A stretch of DNA of 31,448 bases from Methanomicrobiales archaeon (GCA_012511245.1 JAAZGM010000073.1:1-31448), one strand, 5' to 3'. Shown: positions 22,668 to 30,231, counted from the stretch's first letter. Notes: a model not told the origin generated them from the letters alone. Program-made: numbers and translations.

Positions 22668-23981
22668 ATGGAAGGAAGACACGAAGGAAGAACGAAGATG
22701 AGCGTTCTGGTGGTAGAAGATAGCAGGACGCAGGCGGAATTCATCCGCTACGTCCTCGAGGCGGAAGGATACGACGTCACCCTGACCGCTGATGGTACCG
22801 AGGCGATGAAGAGGATGGCGATCGATATGCCCGATATCGTCCTGAGCGACATCATGATGCCCGGGATGGATGGGTATGAACTCTGCCGCCGGATCAAGCA
22901 GCAGTACCCGGATGTACCCGTCATCCTGGTCACCACCCTCTTCGATCCTGCCGACGTGCTGAAAGGGCTTGCGTCAGGGGCGGACAGTTTCATCGTCAAA
23001 CCCGTCAACCCCGAGCATGTCCGCTCCCAGATCGAGTCCGTCATGCAGACGCAGGAGATGCGCGAACCGGAGGATGCTCATGGTGAACTGGATATCACCT
23101 TCGCCGGCAGCACGTATACCATCGGTGCAGGGCGGCTCAAGATCCTGAACACCCTCCTCTCGACGTATACCATCGCGGTGGCAAAGAATACCGAACTCCA
23201 GGAGGCTCAGGAGCAGCTGCACACCTTAAACGGGCAACTCCAGGAGGCCGTCGCGGATCTCTCGCACAGCAACGAGAGTCTTGCCGCCGAGAACCAGGAA
23301 CGGCGCCGGGTAGAGAAGGCGCTCGCGGATGCCAACAGGAAACTCCAGCTCATGGCGAGCATCACCCGCCACGATCTCTTGAACCAGCTCGCAGCACTCG
23401 GGGGTTATCTCGATCTGGCCCAGATCCTGCGCGAACGAGAGCCCGAGAACGCGTGGCACCACGTCGAGAGTGCTGCCGGGATGGTGAGCCGGATAAACAA
23501 CACGGTCCGGTTCACGGCCGAATACCAGAAGATAGGGGCGACGGCTCCGGCCTGGCAGGAGATCAGTGTACTCGTGGAGCGATCGGAGAAATACATCTCA
23601 ACGGACAGCATCGCTCTCGAAAACACCGTCCCGGTGGGGGTGGAGGTCTTTGCTGACCCGCTCATCGAGAAAGTCTTCTCAAACCTCATCGAGAACGCGC
23701 TGCGCTACGGGGAGACGACCACCACCATCACCTTCAGCCTCAAACAGGATGGGGAGATGTATACCATCATCTGTGAGGATGACGGGGTCGGGATTCCCGC
23801 CGGTGAGAAGGAGAAGATCTTCACCTACGCACATGGCATGAATACCGGACTCGGCCTCTTTCTCGCCCGCGAGATCCTGGCCATAACCGGGATCACCATC
23901 CGGGAGACCGGAACCCCCGGCAGCGGAGCACGGTTTGAACTCCTCTGCCCGGCAAGAGTGATACGCGTTCCCGGCCGGTAG
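22668..23981 (+). CDS. Receiver-histidine kinase hybrid (REC-coiled coil-HisKA-like-HATPase)
   Basis: This 437-residue soluble two-component protein has an N-terminal receiver (residues 11-125) with acidic pocket E17/D18, phospho-acceptor D61 in V-L-S-D-I-M-M-P, and K111. Next come a short segment with T-Y-T-I-G-A-G-R and a coiled coil of about 174-230. The dimerisation helix carries the acceptor as R-H235-D-L-L-N-Q, and the HATPase domain has N343 in I-E-N-A-L, G1 D-D-G-V-G-I and G2 G-L-G-L-F-L-A. ATG 22668 has AAGGAG seven bases upstream; Met11 (ATG 22698) is a possible alternative. It follows the CheA stop by one base, so it is a natural target of CheA. The receiver probably controls the attached kinase. 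Its own downstream receiver is not in the window, apart from its own and the CheA receiver. Confidence 0.9.
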   Translation: MEGRHEGRTKMSVLVVEDSRTQAEFIRYVLEAEGYDVTLTADGTEAMKRMAIDMPDIVLSDIMMPGMDGYELCRRIKQQYPDVPVILVTTLFDPADVLKGLASGADSFIVKPVNPEHVRSQIESVMQTQEMREPEDAHGELDITFAGSTYTIGAGRLKILNTLLSTYTIAVAKNTELQEAQEQLHTLNGQLQEAVADLSHSNESLAAENQERRRVEKALADANRKLQLMASITRHDLLNQLAALGGYLDLAQILREREPENAWHHVESAAGMVSRINNTVRFTAEYQKIGATAPAWQEISVLVERSEKYISTDSIALENTVPVGVEVFADPLIEKVFSNLIENALRYGETTTTITFSLKQDGEMYTIICEDDGVGIPAGEKEKIFTYAHGMNTGLGLFLAREILAITGITIRETGTPGSGARFELLCPARVIRVPGR

Positions 23982-24018
23982 ACCGAATGAGAAGAGACCG
24001 TAACCACAGGCGCCCCAT

Positions 24019-25425
24019 ATGAACATAACTGACATTCAGACTGCGTTTGTTGCCGATACACGCAACCGCACTGCAATCATCGCCGGGCTGGCCGTGCTGA
24101 CCCTCGGGGGGAACCTGCTTGCGATGGCCGTCGGCGCACCGGAAGGACTCCTCCCCCTCCCCGCCCTCCCGCTCACCATCCCGATCATCCTTGCAGGCTA
24201 CTGGTACCCACGGCGCGGCCTCCTCTTCGCCGCCTGTTTCGCGGCCATCTACGCTGTGACGACCACCCTCCTCTCTCCACCGAGTTCATACCTCATCTAT
24301 ACCACCCTCCTGCGTGCAATCCTCCTCGTCCTCATCGGTGGCGTGGTCGCGTTCCTTGCAACGAAACTCCGTGAATCCGAACAACAGATGAACCAGATCA
24401 TCGAATTTCTTCCCGACGCGACCTTCGCCATCGACCGCGAGGGGAGGGTCATCGCCTGGAACCGCGCGATCGAGAAGATGACCGGGGTGCAGAAAGAGGC
24501 CATACTCGGCCGGGGAGATTACGAGTATGCCATACCGTTCTATGGCGAACCGCGACCGCTGCTTGCGAACCGGGTTCTCGAGGGCGAACCCGGGACCGGG
24601 CACTCACCGGTCACAAAAAATGGTGATGCCCTTGTTTCAGAGGTCTACACCCCCCACCTCAGGGGCGGGCGGGGAGCACACATCAGGTTCACGGCGACCG
24701 CGCTCCTCGACAGGAGCGAGAGGGTCACCGGGGCAATCGAGTCCATCCGGGACGTCAACGATGAGGTCATGACGGAGGTCGCGCTGCAGAACGCCAGCCG
24801 TCAGCTCAACATCCTCACGGGGATCCTGCGTACCGATCTCGCAAACCATCTTGCAGTCCTGTACGGACACCTCTCCCTTGGTGTGATGAAGTTTGACGAC
24901 CCCGAGATACTCTCCTTCATCAATGATTTAAACGATGCCGCAAACGGGATCCGCCGGAGGATCGAGATCTCACGCGAGTTCCGCGACATCGGGACATCGC
25001 CGCCGGCATGGATCCCCGTGCAGCAGACCATCCGGAAGGTGGCCGCCACCCTCTCTTTCGGGGGCGTCACCCTTGATGCATGGACGGAACGCCTCGAGAT
25101 ATTTGCCGATCCCCATCTCGCGACGGTCTTCACCCACCTCTTTGAGAACTCGCTCGCACCGGAGACGAAAGCAAGCAGGATCGTCGTCACCTACCAGCTG
25201 CGTCCTGAGGGGTGTGCGATCATCGTCGAGGATGATGGAACCGGTATACCCGGCGCAGAGAAAAAAAATCTTTTCGTACAGAAGACAGAGAGTTACGGGC
25301 ACGGGCTCTTTCTCGCCCACGAGATACTTGCCATAACCGGGATCGCCATCTGCGAGACGGGGGCGTTCGGAACGGGAGCGAGATTCGAGATTCTGGTGCC
25401 GTCAGAAGGGTACAGGATTGTCTGA
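24019..25425 (+). CDS. Membrane PAS histidine-kinase-like protein lacking the acceptor histidine
   Basis: This 468-residue protein has three or four N-terminal membrane helices (about 18-40, 45-62, 66-86 and 95-116), a PAS domain (about 122-245, with F-A-I-D-R-E-G-R-V-I-A-W-N), and a HisKA/HATPase-like core. The core is related to the previous gene: both end with G-L-F-L-A-x-E-I-L-A-I-T-G-I. Where its neighbour reads R-H-D-L-L-N-Q, this one reads R-T-D-L-A-N-H, so the phospho-acceptor histidine is Thr272 (codon ACC at 24832-24834). The ATPase motifs are kept: N-box F-E-N-S-L, G1 D-D-G-T-G-I and G2 G-H-G-L-F. It may bind ATP and act as a regulatory pseudokinase, or heterodimerise with its neighbour. 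No ligand is evident for the PAS domain. Confidence 0.85.
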   Translation: MNITDIQTAFVADTRNRTAIIAGLAVLTLGGNLLAMAVGAPEGLLPLPALPLTIPIILAGYWYPRRGLLFAACFAAIYAVTTTLLSPPSSYLIYTTLLRAILLVLIGGVVAFLATKLRESEQQMNQIIEFLPDATFAIDREGRVIAWNRAIEKMTGVQKEAILGRGDYEYAIPFYGEPRPLLANRVLEGEPGTGHSPVTKNGDALVSEVYTPHLRGGRGAHIRFTATALLDRSERVTGAIESIRDVNDEVMTEVALQNASRQLNILTGILRTDLANHLAVLYGHLSLGVMKFDDPEILSFINDLNDAANGIRRRIEISREFRDIGTSPPAWIPVQQTIRKVAATLSFGGVTLDAWTERLEIFADPHLATVFTHLFENSLAPETKASRIVVTYQLRPEGCAIIVEDDGTGIPGAEKKNLFVQKTESYGHGLFLAHEILAITGIAICETGAFGTGARFEILVPSEGYRIV

Positions 25426-25435
25426 GGTGAGGGGT

Positions 25436-25915
25436 ATGACACCGGGTGTTCTTTCGAGAGGGGGTACTGGGCTGGAAGGAGGCCGACTGGAGGTGCGCGA
25501 ACTGAGAAGTGCGGAATTTCCCCGTGCGGACGAGGTCTGGCGGGATTACCGCGGCATGACCGGCGATCCTGCACGCGACCGGATCTTTGCAACCCTCCTT
25601 GCAGGGCAGATCGTCTCCCTCGCCCGGTGCAGGAGACACCCCGAAGGTCTCGAGGTCGACGGCATCTTCACGCCCGATAACTTCCGCAAAAGAGGATATG
25701 CACACAGAACACTGGCCGCCCTGGTCATGGCCTGCCACAACGACGACCTCTACATGTACGCGGTCGAGGGCCTTGCCGGGTTTTACGCAGGGTTCGGGTT
25801 CATATCGATACCCGAACGCAACCTTCCCTCCGGGATCCGGGAGCGCTACACCTGGGCCGCGGGGAACATGGAAGGCGCCGAAGTCCGGCCGATGTTCAGG
25901 AGAGCCGGGCTGTAG
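25436..25915 (+). CDS. GNAT-family N-acetyltransferase
   Basis: This 159-residue protein has the GNAT acetyl-CoA site: V-D-G-I-F-T-P-D-N-F-R-K-R-G-Y-A-H-R-T-L, with the R-x-x-G-x-A pyrophosphate-binding turn, then an L-A-A-L-V helix. The later strand-turn Y-A-V-E-G-L-A-G-F-Y-A-G-F-G-F matches motif B. ATG 25436 is preferred because GAGGTGA at 25424-25430 lies five bases upstream and overlaps the preceding kinase stop; TTG 25418 and GTG 25427 are in frame but poorly placed. It is thus translationally linked to the kinase gene. The acceptor substrate cannot be inferred; protein or small-amine acetylation are both possible. Confidence 0.82.
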   Translation: MTPGVLSRGGTGLEGGRLEVRELRSAEFPRADEVWRDYRGMTGDPARDRIFATLLAGQIVSLARCRRHPEGLEVDGIFTPDNFRKRGYAHRTLAALVMACHNDDLYMYAVEGLAGFYAGFGFISIPERNLPSGIRERYTWAAGNMEGAEVRPMFRRAGL

Positions 25916-25978
25916 ACCCGGCACTCTGCTAGAGTGTTCGCGTCCCTCCGCCAGGGGATCAGGTGCGGGCGGACGGTC

Positions 25979-26215
25979 TCATGCCCCGCCGCCACGTTCC
26001 TCGAAGTAGTGTAACGCCTCAGGGACCTGTTCCCTGATCATCCGCAGGAAGTAGTTCGTGAGGACGGGATCAGCCACCAGGAACGAGTGCTGCATTGCCC
26101 GTTCGGTATCCTGGGTGAGCCCGCCCCGTTCGTCAATCTCCGCCCTGATAGTGTTGATGGCGTTGTCAACGTCCTGTTCACTCTCCCACTTCAGCACCGA
26201 TATCGTTCGCGCCAT
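25979..26215 (-). CDS. Hypothetical 78-residue protein
   Basis: This is a 78-residue acidic, probably helical, soluble protein. It contains D-V-D-N-A-I-N-T-I-R-A-E-I-D-E-R-G-G-L-T and a second helix N-Y-F-L-R-M-I-R-E-Q-V-P-E-A-L. No family is recognised, and there are no cysteines or membrane segments. GGTGA lies six bases upstream of ATG 26215, which supports translation. It follows the ZPR1 gene on the same strand after about 76 bases and may be transcribed with it. It converges on the GNAT gene. Confidence 0.6.
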   Translation of the reverse strand: MARTISVLKWESEQDVDNAINTIRAEIDERGGLTQDTERAMQHSFLVADPVLTNYFLRMIREQVPEALHYFEERGGGA

Positions 26216-26291
26216 TGCTCTTCACCTCACAGTGCCGCCGTATAGGTGGGAGGTTCTATTTCAGGTTAACCCTCAACGACCGAAAAAAAGG

Positions 26292-26819
26292 TCAGACGCC
26301 CTCCTGATCGAGAGGCGTTTTTTCGGCCTTCTCGCCGACGAGTGCGCTGTTTCCAGCAGGATCCTCAAGTATGAGTGTGAAGGGGAAGGCCACCTCCCGT
26401 GCAGCGGCGATCGCCTCCATCACCCGGAGTGCGGCCGCCCGTTCATCCTCGCTCTCGGGGTTTGCGAGGACAGTCTCCACCGCCTGCTCGAAACGGTAGA
26501 GGATACCCTCGATATTGGTGACGAAACCCTCACAGGCGGTGCCGGGCTCGACCACGAGACCGAGTTCAGGGATCTCGATCCTCCCTGTCGTGCTCCGCGC
26601 CACCCGGGTGGTGAGATCGCCGGGCTCCTCCACCCGCACCGTCCACCTGGCCGGATCACCCTCGCCGAGGATGATGGTGTCGGTGTGCCGGTAACCGCAG
26701 GCATCGCAGGCGATGGAGACTAGCAGAAGGTCGGGAAAGTGGGGGATCTCAAGATGGTGATGGACGATCTGGATCTCGCTCCCGCAGGCGGGGCAGGTTC
26801 CCGGATGGGATTCCTGCAC
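26292..26819 (-). CDS. ZPR1-type zinc finger protein
   Basis: This 175-residue archaeal single-unit ZPR1 protein has a four-cysteine zinc ribbon, C9-x2-C12 and C38-x2-C41. Between the pairs is the family-typical segment ending in I-P-H-F-P-D-L-L-L-V-S, and C-G-Y-R-H-T-D follows. The remaining double-stranded-helix part has A-R-S-T-T-G-R-I-E-I-P-E-L-G-L and a V-T-N-I-E-G-I-L-Y-R-F segment, as in ZPR1. Eukaryotic ZPR1 is an eEF1A chaperone/partner; the archaeal role is untested. The GTG start shares one base with the SepF stop (TAGTG), which indicates tight translational coupling with the cell-division gene. Confidence 0.88.
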   Translation of the reverse strand: MQESHPGTCPACGSEIQIVHHHLEIPHFPDLLLVSIACDACGYRHTDTIILGEGDPARWTVRVEEPGDLTTRVARSTTGRIEIPELGLVVEPGTACEGFVTNIEGILYRFEQAVETVLANPESEDERAAALRVMEAIAAAREVAFPFTLILEDPAGNSALVGEKAEKTPLDQEGV

Positions 26820-27196
26820 TAAAAGCCCCCGCCGATCTTCTCGCGGGAGACCTTGACGGACATGGGCGTGATGACGACGTACTTCTGCTCGCCGAGGCCG
26901 ACGATATCGCCGTTCACATCCTTTGCCACATCGCGGAGATCCTTCAAGACCCGCTCGAACGTCACTTTATCCATCTTTAGCCGCCCGATATCGACGATGA
27001 CGATGTTGCCGTTGTAAACCTCATCCTTGACACGGGGGGTGTCCTTGAGATCAGCGATCGTGGCGATCTTGATGTACATGGATGCCGGAACCTCCTCACT
27101 TGATCCCTCATAGGAGGCGAGATCGAGTTCCATGTAGTCCTCTTCGTTTCGTACCTGATTTTTGCCGAGGATGCTGCCAAAGAGTTTTTTAACCAT
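26819..27196 (-). CDS. sepF: Archaeal SepF-like cell division protein
   Basis: This 125-residue protein matches archaeal SepF, the membrane anchor for FtsZ. The N-terminus M-V-K-K-L-F-G-S-I-L-G-K can form the membrane-targeting amphipathic helix. The globular part has Y-I-K-I-A-T-I-A-D-L-K-D-T, an N-G-N-I-V-I-V-D-I strand, an R-V-L-K-D-L-R-D-V-A helix and D-I-V-G-L-G-E-Q-K-Y-V-V-I-T-P, the SepF core in order. The start has no ribosome binding site. A T-A-T-T-A-A-A-T-A-A-A-A element about 20-30 bases upstream suggests a leaderless transcript. It is translationally linked to ZPR1, and ftsZ is not in the window. Confidence 0.9.
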   Translation of the reverse strand: MVKKLFGSILGKNQVRNEEDYMELDLASYEGSSEEVPASMYIKIATIADLKDTPRVKDEVYNGNIVIVDIGRLKMDKVTFERVLKDLRDVAKDVNGDIVGLGEQKYVVITPMSVKVSREKIGGGF

Positions 27197-27212
27197 AGAA
27201 AAATTGGGGAAT

Positions 27213-27227
27213 GAATTTTATTTAATA
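27213..27227 (-). promoter_or_regulatory. Probable TATA box for sepF-ZPR1
   Basis: The minus strand reads ACTATTAAATAAAAT here, about 20-30 bases before the sepF ATG at 27196. With archaeal spacing this predicts initiation at or close to the start codon, in line with the absence of a ribosome binding site. Confidence 0.4.
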
Positions 27228-27246
27228 GTATCCATTATTTCCTCCC

Positions 27247-27744
27247 TCAGATCTCCAGGTTCCAGAGATCATCCCCGACATAATGGACATTTTTAATGGC
27301 CTTCCCCTTCTCCTGCCGCTCCATATCGGCTGCATCAAAGAGGGCAATCCCCACGGCAAGCGGTTTTCCGTGCCGTTCCTCGACGACCTGCACCGGACGC
27401 CCCACACGGACATCCGGTGAGATCGATACAATCCCGGGGCGCATGACATCCGCGCCGTTTGCAACGAACCCAACCGCACCGGTATCGACCACCACCCGCC
27501 GCTCGGATATTGGATGCTCGATGAGTCCTCGCAGGGTCGGAAAGCCCCAGGCTTCGGTTCCCATCAGGAGAGGCTTTTTGTTGACAAGGTAGATCTCGAC
27601 AGAGGCGTCCGTCTCCACCCGCTCGATCCGGTCGGACCGGAAGAGGTCGGCCGAACTCCCGATCTCATCAGTAAGTCTCCTGAGAAGATCGCTTATCTGT
27701 GATTTCCGGATGACATGTCGTTTTTTTACAGTAATTTTTGGCAT
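27247..27744 (-). CDS. PUA-domain RNA-binding protein (MCT-1/Tma20-like)
   Basis: This 165-residue protein has an N-terminal pre-PUA part (K-K-R-H-V-I-R-K-S, then V-E-I-Y-L-V-N-K-K-P-L) and a C-terminal PUA domain (about 80-160). The PUA domain contains V-V-V-D-T-G-A-V-G-F-V-A-N-G-A-D-V-M-R-P-G-I and V-G-R-P-V-Q-V-V. This layout matches the archaeal homologues of MCT-1/Tma20, which in eukaryotes bind the small ribosomal subunit; a translation-related role is inferred. ATG 27744 is chosen from the family start; the frame extending to 27783 lacks similarity. The gene is divergent from lsm, with separate TATA boxes in the 108-bp spacer, and lies 50 bases upstream of sepF. Confidence 0.85.
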   Translation of the reverse strand: MPKITVKKRHVIRKSQISDLLRRLTDEIGSSADLFRSDRIERVETDASVEIYLVNKKPLLMGTEAWGFPTLRGLIEHPISERRVVVDTGAVGFVANGADVMRPGIVSISPDVRVGRPVQVVEERHGKPLAVGIALFDAADMERQEKGKAIKNVHYVGDDLWNLEI

Positions 27745-27785
27745 GTGTCGAAACCTCGGGGCGCGCCTACTCTCGCGCAGCAACG

Positions 27786-27824
27786 CGGTTATATTTAAGT
27801 AGCTTCCTCACTCAAATATATTAC
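27786..27824. promoter_or_regulatory. Divergent TATA boxes for the PUA gene and the lsm operon
   Basis: Two A/T-rich elements stand out from the GC-rich surroundings. CTTAAATATAAC (minus-strand reading, about 27789-27800) is properly placed for the PUA gene. CAAATATATTAC (plus strand, about 27813-27824) is properly placed for lsm at 27853. Assigned by consensus and distance. Confidence 0.55.
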
Positions 27825-27852
27825 TCCAGAATGGACGGCAAAGGGTAATCAT

Positions 27853-28080
27853 ATGGCGCCAAGACCGTTGGATATTTTAGATCAGGTATTGAATCGTCAG
27901 CCCGTCATCATCAGCCTGAAAGGTGGAAGAGAGATCCGGGGGATCCTCCAGGGATACGACGTTCACATGAATCTGGTATTGGACAGAGCAGAAGAAGTAG
28001 TGGACGGCGCGGCGCAGAAACTCGGCACGTTGATCGTTCGCGGTGACAATGTTATCTACATTACCCCTTCAGTTGAATAA
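27853..28080 (+). CDS. Sm-like archaeal protein (Lsm/SmAP)
   Basis: This 75-residue Sm-fold protein assembles as a heptameric RNA-binding ring in archaea. The Sm1 motif is seen as V-H-M-N-L-V-L-D-R-A-E-E-V and the Sm2 motif as L-I-V-R-G-D-N-V-I-Y-I. The N-terminal helix P-L-D-I-L-D-Q-V-L-N is also standard. Length is typical for SmAP1. It leads the lsm-rpl37e-purF run, an arrangement widely conserved in Euryarchaeota, and has a TATA box about 30 bases upstream. Confidence 0.95.
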   Translation: MAPRPLDILDQVLNRQPVIISLKGGREIRGILQGYDVHMNLVLDRAEEVVDGAAQKLGTLIVRGDNVIYITPSVE

Positions 28081-28096
28081 CGTTAGGTGAAAGAAG

Positions 28097-28279
28097 ATGT
28101 CAAAAGGCACACCATCAATGGGCAAACGGCAGAAACGCACTCACATCACCTGCAGGCGATGCGGCAAGACTTCATTCCATGCACAGCACAAAGTCTGCGC
28201 GTCATGCGGATTCGGCAGAAGCCGGAAGATCCGCAGTTTCCGCTGGACAGAGAAGAAAGCAAAGGTACCGACGCATTAG
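28097..28279 (+). CDS. rpl37e: 50S ribosomal protein L37e
   Basis: This 60-residue basic zinc-ribbon protein of the archaeal large ribosomal subunit has ligands C19-x2-C22 and C34-x2-C37 and the family pattern G-T-P-S-M-G-K at the start, H-x-x-C-R-R-C-G near 17-23, and C-G-F-G with R-K-I-R-S-F-R-W towards the end. GGTGA upstream of ATG 28097 is a good ribosome binding site. It is 16 bases after lsm and 9 bases before purF. Confidence 0.97.
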   Translation: MSKGTPSMGKRQKRTHITCRRCGKTSFHAQHKVCASCGFGRSRKIRSFRWTEKKAKVPTH

Positions 28280-28288
28280 AGTTGCATC

Positions 28289-29725
28289 ATGTGTGGTATC
28301 GTTGGCATCGTCGATGCTGGCGGTGTCTCGTTTCCGCTGTACTACACCCTGTACGCTCTCCAGCACCGGGGGCAGGAGAGCGCAGGGATATCTACTTTTG
28401 AAGGCACTGCCCTGTACACGCACAAGGCCCAGGGGCTCGTTGCCGAGGTCTTCAGCGGTGATACCCTTCAGGGGTTACCCGGAAATGCCGGGATAGGTCA
28501 TGTCCGCTACCCAACGGCCAGATCAAAGGTTCCGGATAGTGTCCAGCCGTTCAACTTCAAGTACCGGGGGCTCAATCTCTCGATCGCCCACGACGGCAGC
28601 CTGGTCAACACATCCGAACTCAGGGAGGAATACGAGCGCCGAGGGCAGATCTTCTGTACAACGGCCGACACCGAGATCATGGGAAGCATCATCGCCGACG
28701 CACTCCGGACCTCTAAGAGTATGGAGGACGCCGTCCTGCTCTGCATGCGGCGTCTGCGCGGCTCCTATGCTGCTGTAGCGCTCCTGAACAATACCATCTA
28801 CGCCTTCCGTGATCCGCTCGGCATCAAACCGCTCTGTATCGGAAAGATCGACCACGGCTACATCGTTGCATCGGAGAGCGTGGCGATCGATGCGCTGAAC
28901 GGCACGTTCATCCGTGATGTTCTGCCGGGCGAACTCATACGCATCGATGAGAACGGACTCTCCTCTACCCAGATCGCAACCGCGAACCGTAAGGCGCACT
29001 GCATCTTTGAGTATATCTACTTCGCCCGCGCCGACTCGATCATCGACGGGACGCTGGTCTACGATGTGCGGCGCCGGATCGGGCAGAAACTCTACGATGT
29101 TGCACCGGTTGGTGCAAATACCGTCTGTCCGGTTCCCGACTCGGGCATCGCCTACGCCGCCGGGTATGCCGAACGCTCAGGCATACCGTTCGTCGAAGGG
29201 CTGATGAAGAACCGTTACATGGGCAGGACGTTCATCATGCCGACCCAGCAGCAGCGGGAGCGGGCGGTCAGGATCAAACTCAACACCGTCCGGGGAAACC
29301 TGAAGGACAAAAAGGTCGTCCTCGTCGACGACAGTGTCGTCCGGGGAACGACGTCGCGGCGGATCGTGAACATGATCCAGGAGGCAGGCGCAGAAGAGGT
29401 CCACCTCCGGGTCGGCTCCCCGCCGATAGTCTCCCCCTGCTACCTCGGGGTGGATATGCCCACCCGCACCGAACTGATCGCAAGCGGTAAAAAAGTCGAA
29501 GAAGTGCGCAAAAGCATCGGTGCGACGTCACTCACCTACATACCGATCGAGGATCTGGTGGAGGCGATCGGGTGCGGAAAACAAAACCTCTGCACCGGGT
29601 GTTTGACCGGGTGCTACCCGGTGGAGATCAACGGAGAGCGGTGCTCCCGCTACATCGTGAATTATATGGCCGGAACCCACCAATCTGACTTCTCGACCTT
29701 CAAAACCGGGAAAGAGAAGATATAG
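28289..29725 (+). CDS. purF: Amidophosphoribosyltransferase
   Basis: This 478-residue enzyme makes phosphoribosylamine from PRPP and glutamine, the first committed step of purine synthesis. The class II glutaminase domain starts with the nucleophile Cys2 directly after Met (M-C-G-I-V-G-I). H-V-R-Y-P-T and N-L-S-I-A-H-D-G-S-L-V-N follow. The phosphoribosyltransferase domain has the PRPP loop V-V-L-V-D-D-S-V-V-R-G-T-T. Late cysteines (G-C-G-K, L-C-T-G-C-L-T-G-C-Y) could bind an Fe-S cluster as in Bacillus-type PurF. The length is normal and there is no long propeptide. It is the last gene of the lsm-rpl37e-purF run. Confidence 0.97.
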   Translation: MCGIVGIVDAGGVSFPLYYTLYALQHRGQESAGISTFEGTALYTHKAQGLVAEVFSGDTLQGLPGNAGIGHVRYPTARSKVPDSVQPFNFKYRGLNLSIAHDGSLVNTSELREEYERRGQIFCTTADTEIMGSIIADALRTSKSMEDAVLLCMRRLRGSYAAVALLNNTIYAFRDPLGIKPLCIGKIDHGYIVASESVAIDALNGTFIRDVLPGELIRIDENGLSSTQIATANRKAHCIFEYIYFARADSIIDGTLVYDVRRRIGQKLYDVAPVGANTVCPVPDSGIAYAAGYAERSGIPFVEGLMKNRYMGRTFIMPTQQQRERAVRIKLNTVRGNLKDKKVVLVDDSVVRGTTSRRIVNMIQEAGAEEVHLRVGSPPIVSPCYLGVDMPTRTELIASGKKVEEVRKSIGATSLTYIPIEDLVEAIGCGKQNLCTGCLTGCYPVEINGERCSRYIVNYMAGTHQSDFSTFKTGKEKI

Positions 29726-29996
29726 ACTGTCTGCTCCAGAACCCGACCACCTATTTTTCTGCGCCGGAACTCTCCTGACCGTACCACTCTGAACCCGGGT
29801 GGACAGGGGGCAGAACTACCCTATGCGCGAACGGGAAGCGATGATCCGGTTTCCCGGGAAAGCCGGGCATATTAACGGCGTAACGGGGTTGTGCGCTGCC
29901 TTTCTGCCTGAACACAAGGAATGAGCGATGAAACGATCTCCCGGACGGATATGTACTCAACCCGGGGAATTATACAACAGAAGAGGAAAACACGTG

Positions 29997-30019
29997 CAAA
30001 AACGCGAGAATTTTTCTCA
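29997..30019 (-). terminator. Hairpin plus T-run downstream of tRNA-Met
   Basis: On the minus strand, right after the tRNA 3' end, GAGAA-AAA-TTCTC can form a 5-bp hairpin (30006-30018). A run of five T residues (29998-30002) comes a few bases later. It is positioned as a terminator for the tRNA transcript. Archaea usually rely on the T-run rather than the hairpin. Confidence 0.5.
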
Positions 30020-30094
30020 TAGCGAGGGATGGATTTGAACCATCGGTCTACGGGTTATGAGCCCGCCGGGATTTCCTGACTACCCCACCTCGCT
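30020..30094 (-). tRNA. Initiator tRNA-Met (CAT anticodon)
   Basis: A full cloverleaf of 75 bases can be drawn. The 7-bp acceptor stem is AGCGAGG/CCTCGCT. The D-arm region is GGGGTAGTCAGGAAATCCC, the anticodon arm has loop CTCATAA, and the T-arm is GATGG-TTCAAAT-CCATC. The anticodon is CAT. Three consecutive G-C pairs (GGG/CCC) close the anticodon stem, the hallmark of initiator tRNA, and the A-T-type first pair also differs from elongators. The discriminator is A, CCA is not encoded, and no intron is present. TCTATATACC about 15-25 bases upstream on the minus strand is the likely TATA box. Confidence 0.93.
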
Positions 30095-30107
30095 TCTGGA
30101 CTGTGAG

Positions 30108-30118
30108 GTATATAGATT
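30108..30118 (-). promoter_or_regulatory. TATA box of the initiator tRNA gene
   Basis: The minus strand reads ATCTATATACC about 15-24 bases before the mature tRNA 5' end. This is a good archaeal TATA match and allows a short 5' leader removed by RNase P. Assigned by consensus and position. Confidence 0.5.
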
Positions 30119-30231
30119 GATTCTCAAGAGATATATATCTTTGTGCAGGAGGGAGCCGATGCAGGCGCCAGGTTCCGGTACCCGGCGCAAAGCCAACCAT
30201 TTAATATGATCAGACGGCGTATCCCCGTCGT

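Noticed and set aside
29751..29960. 69-codon minus-strand ORF downstream of purF
   Set aside because: No ribosome binding site, no motif and no coding-like character; treated as non-coding spacer.
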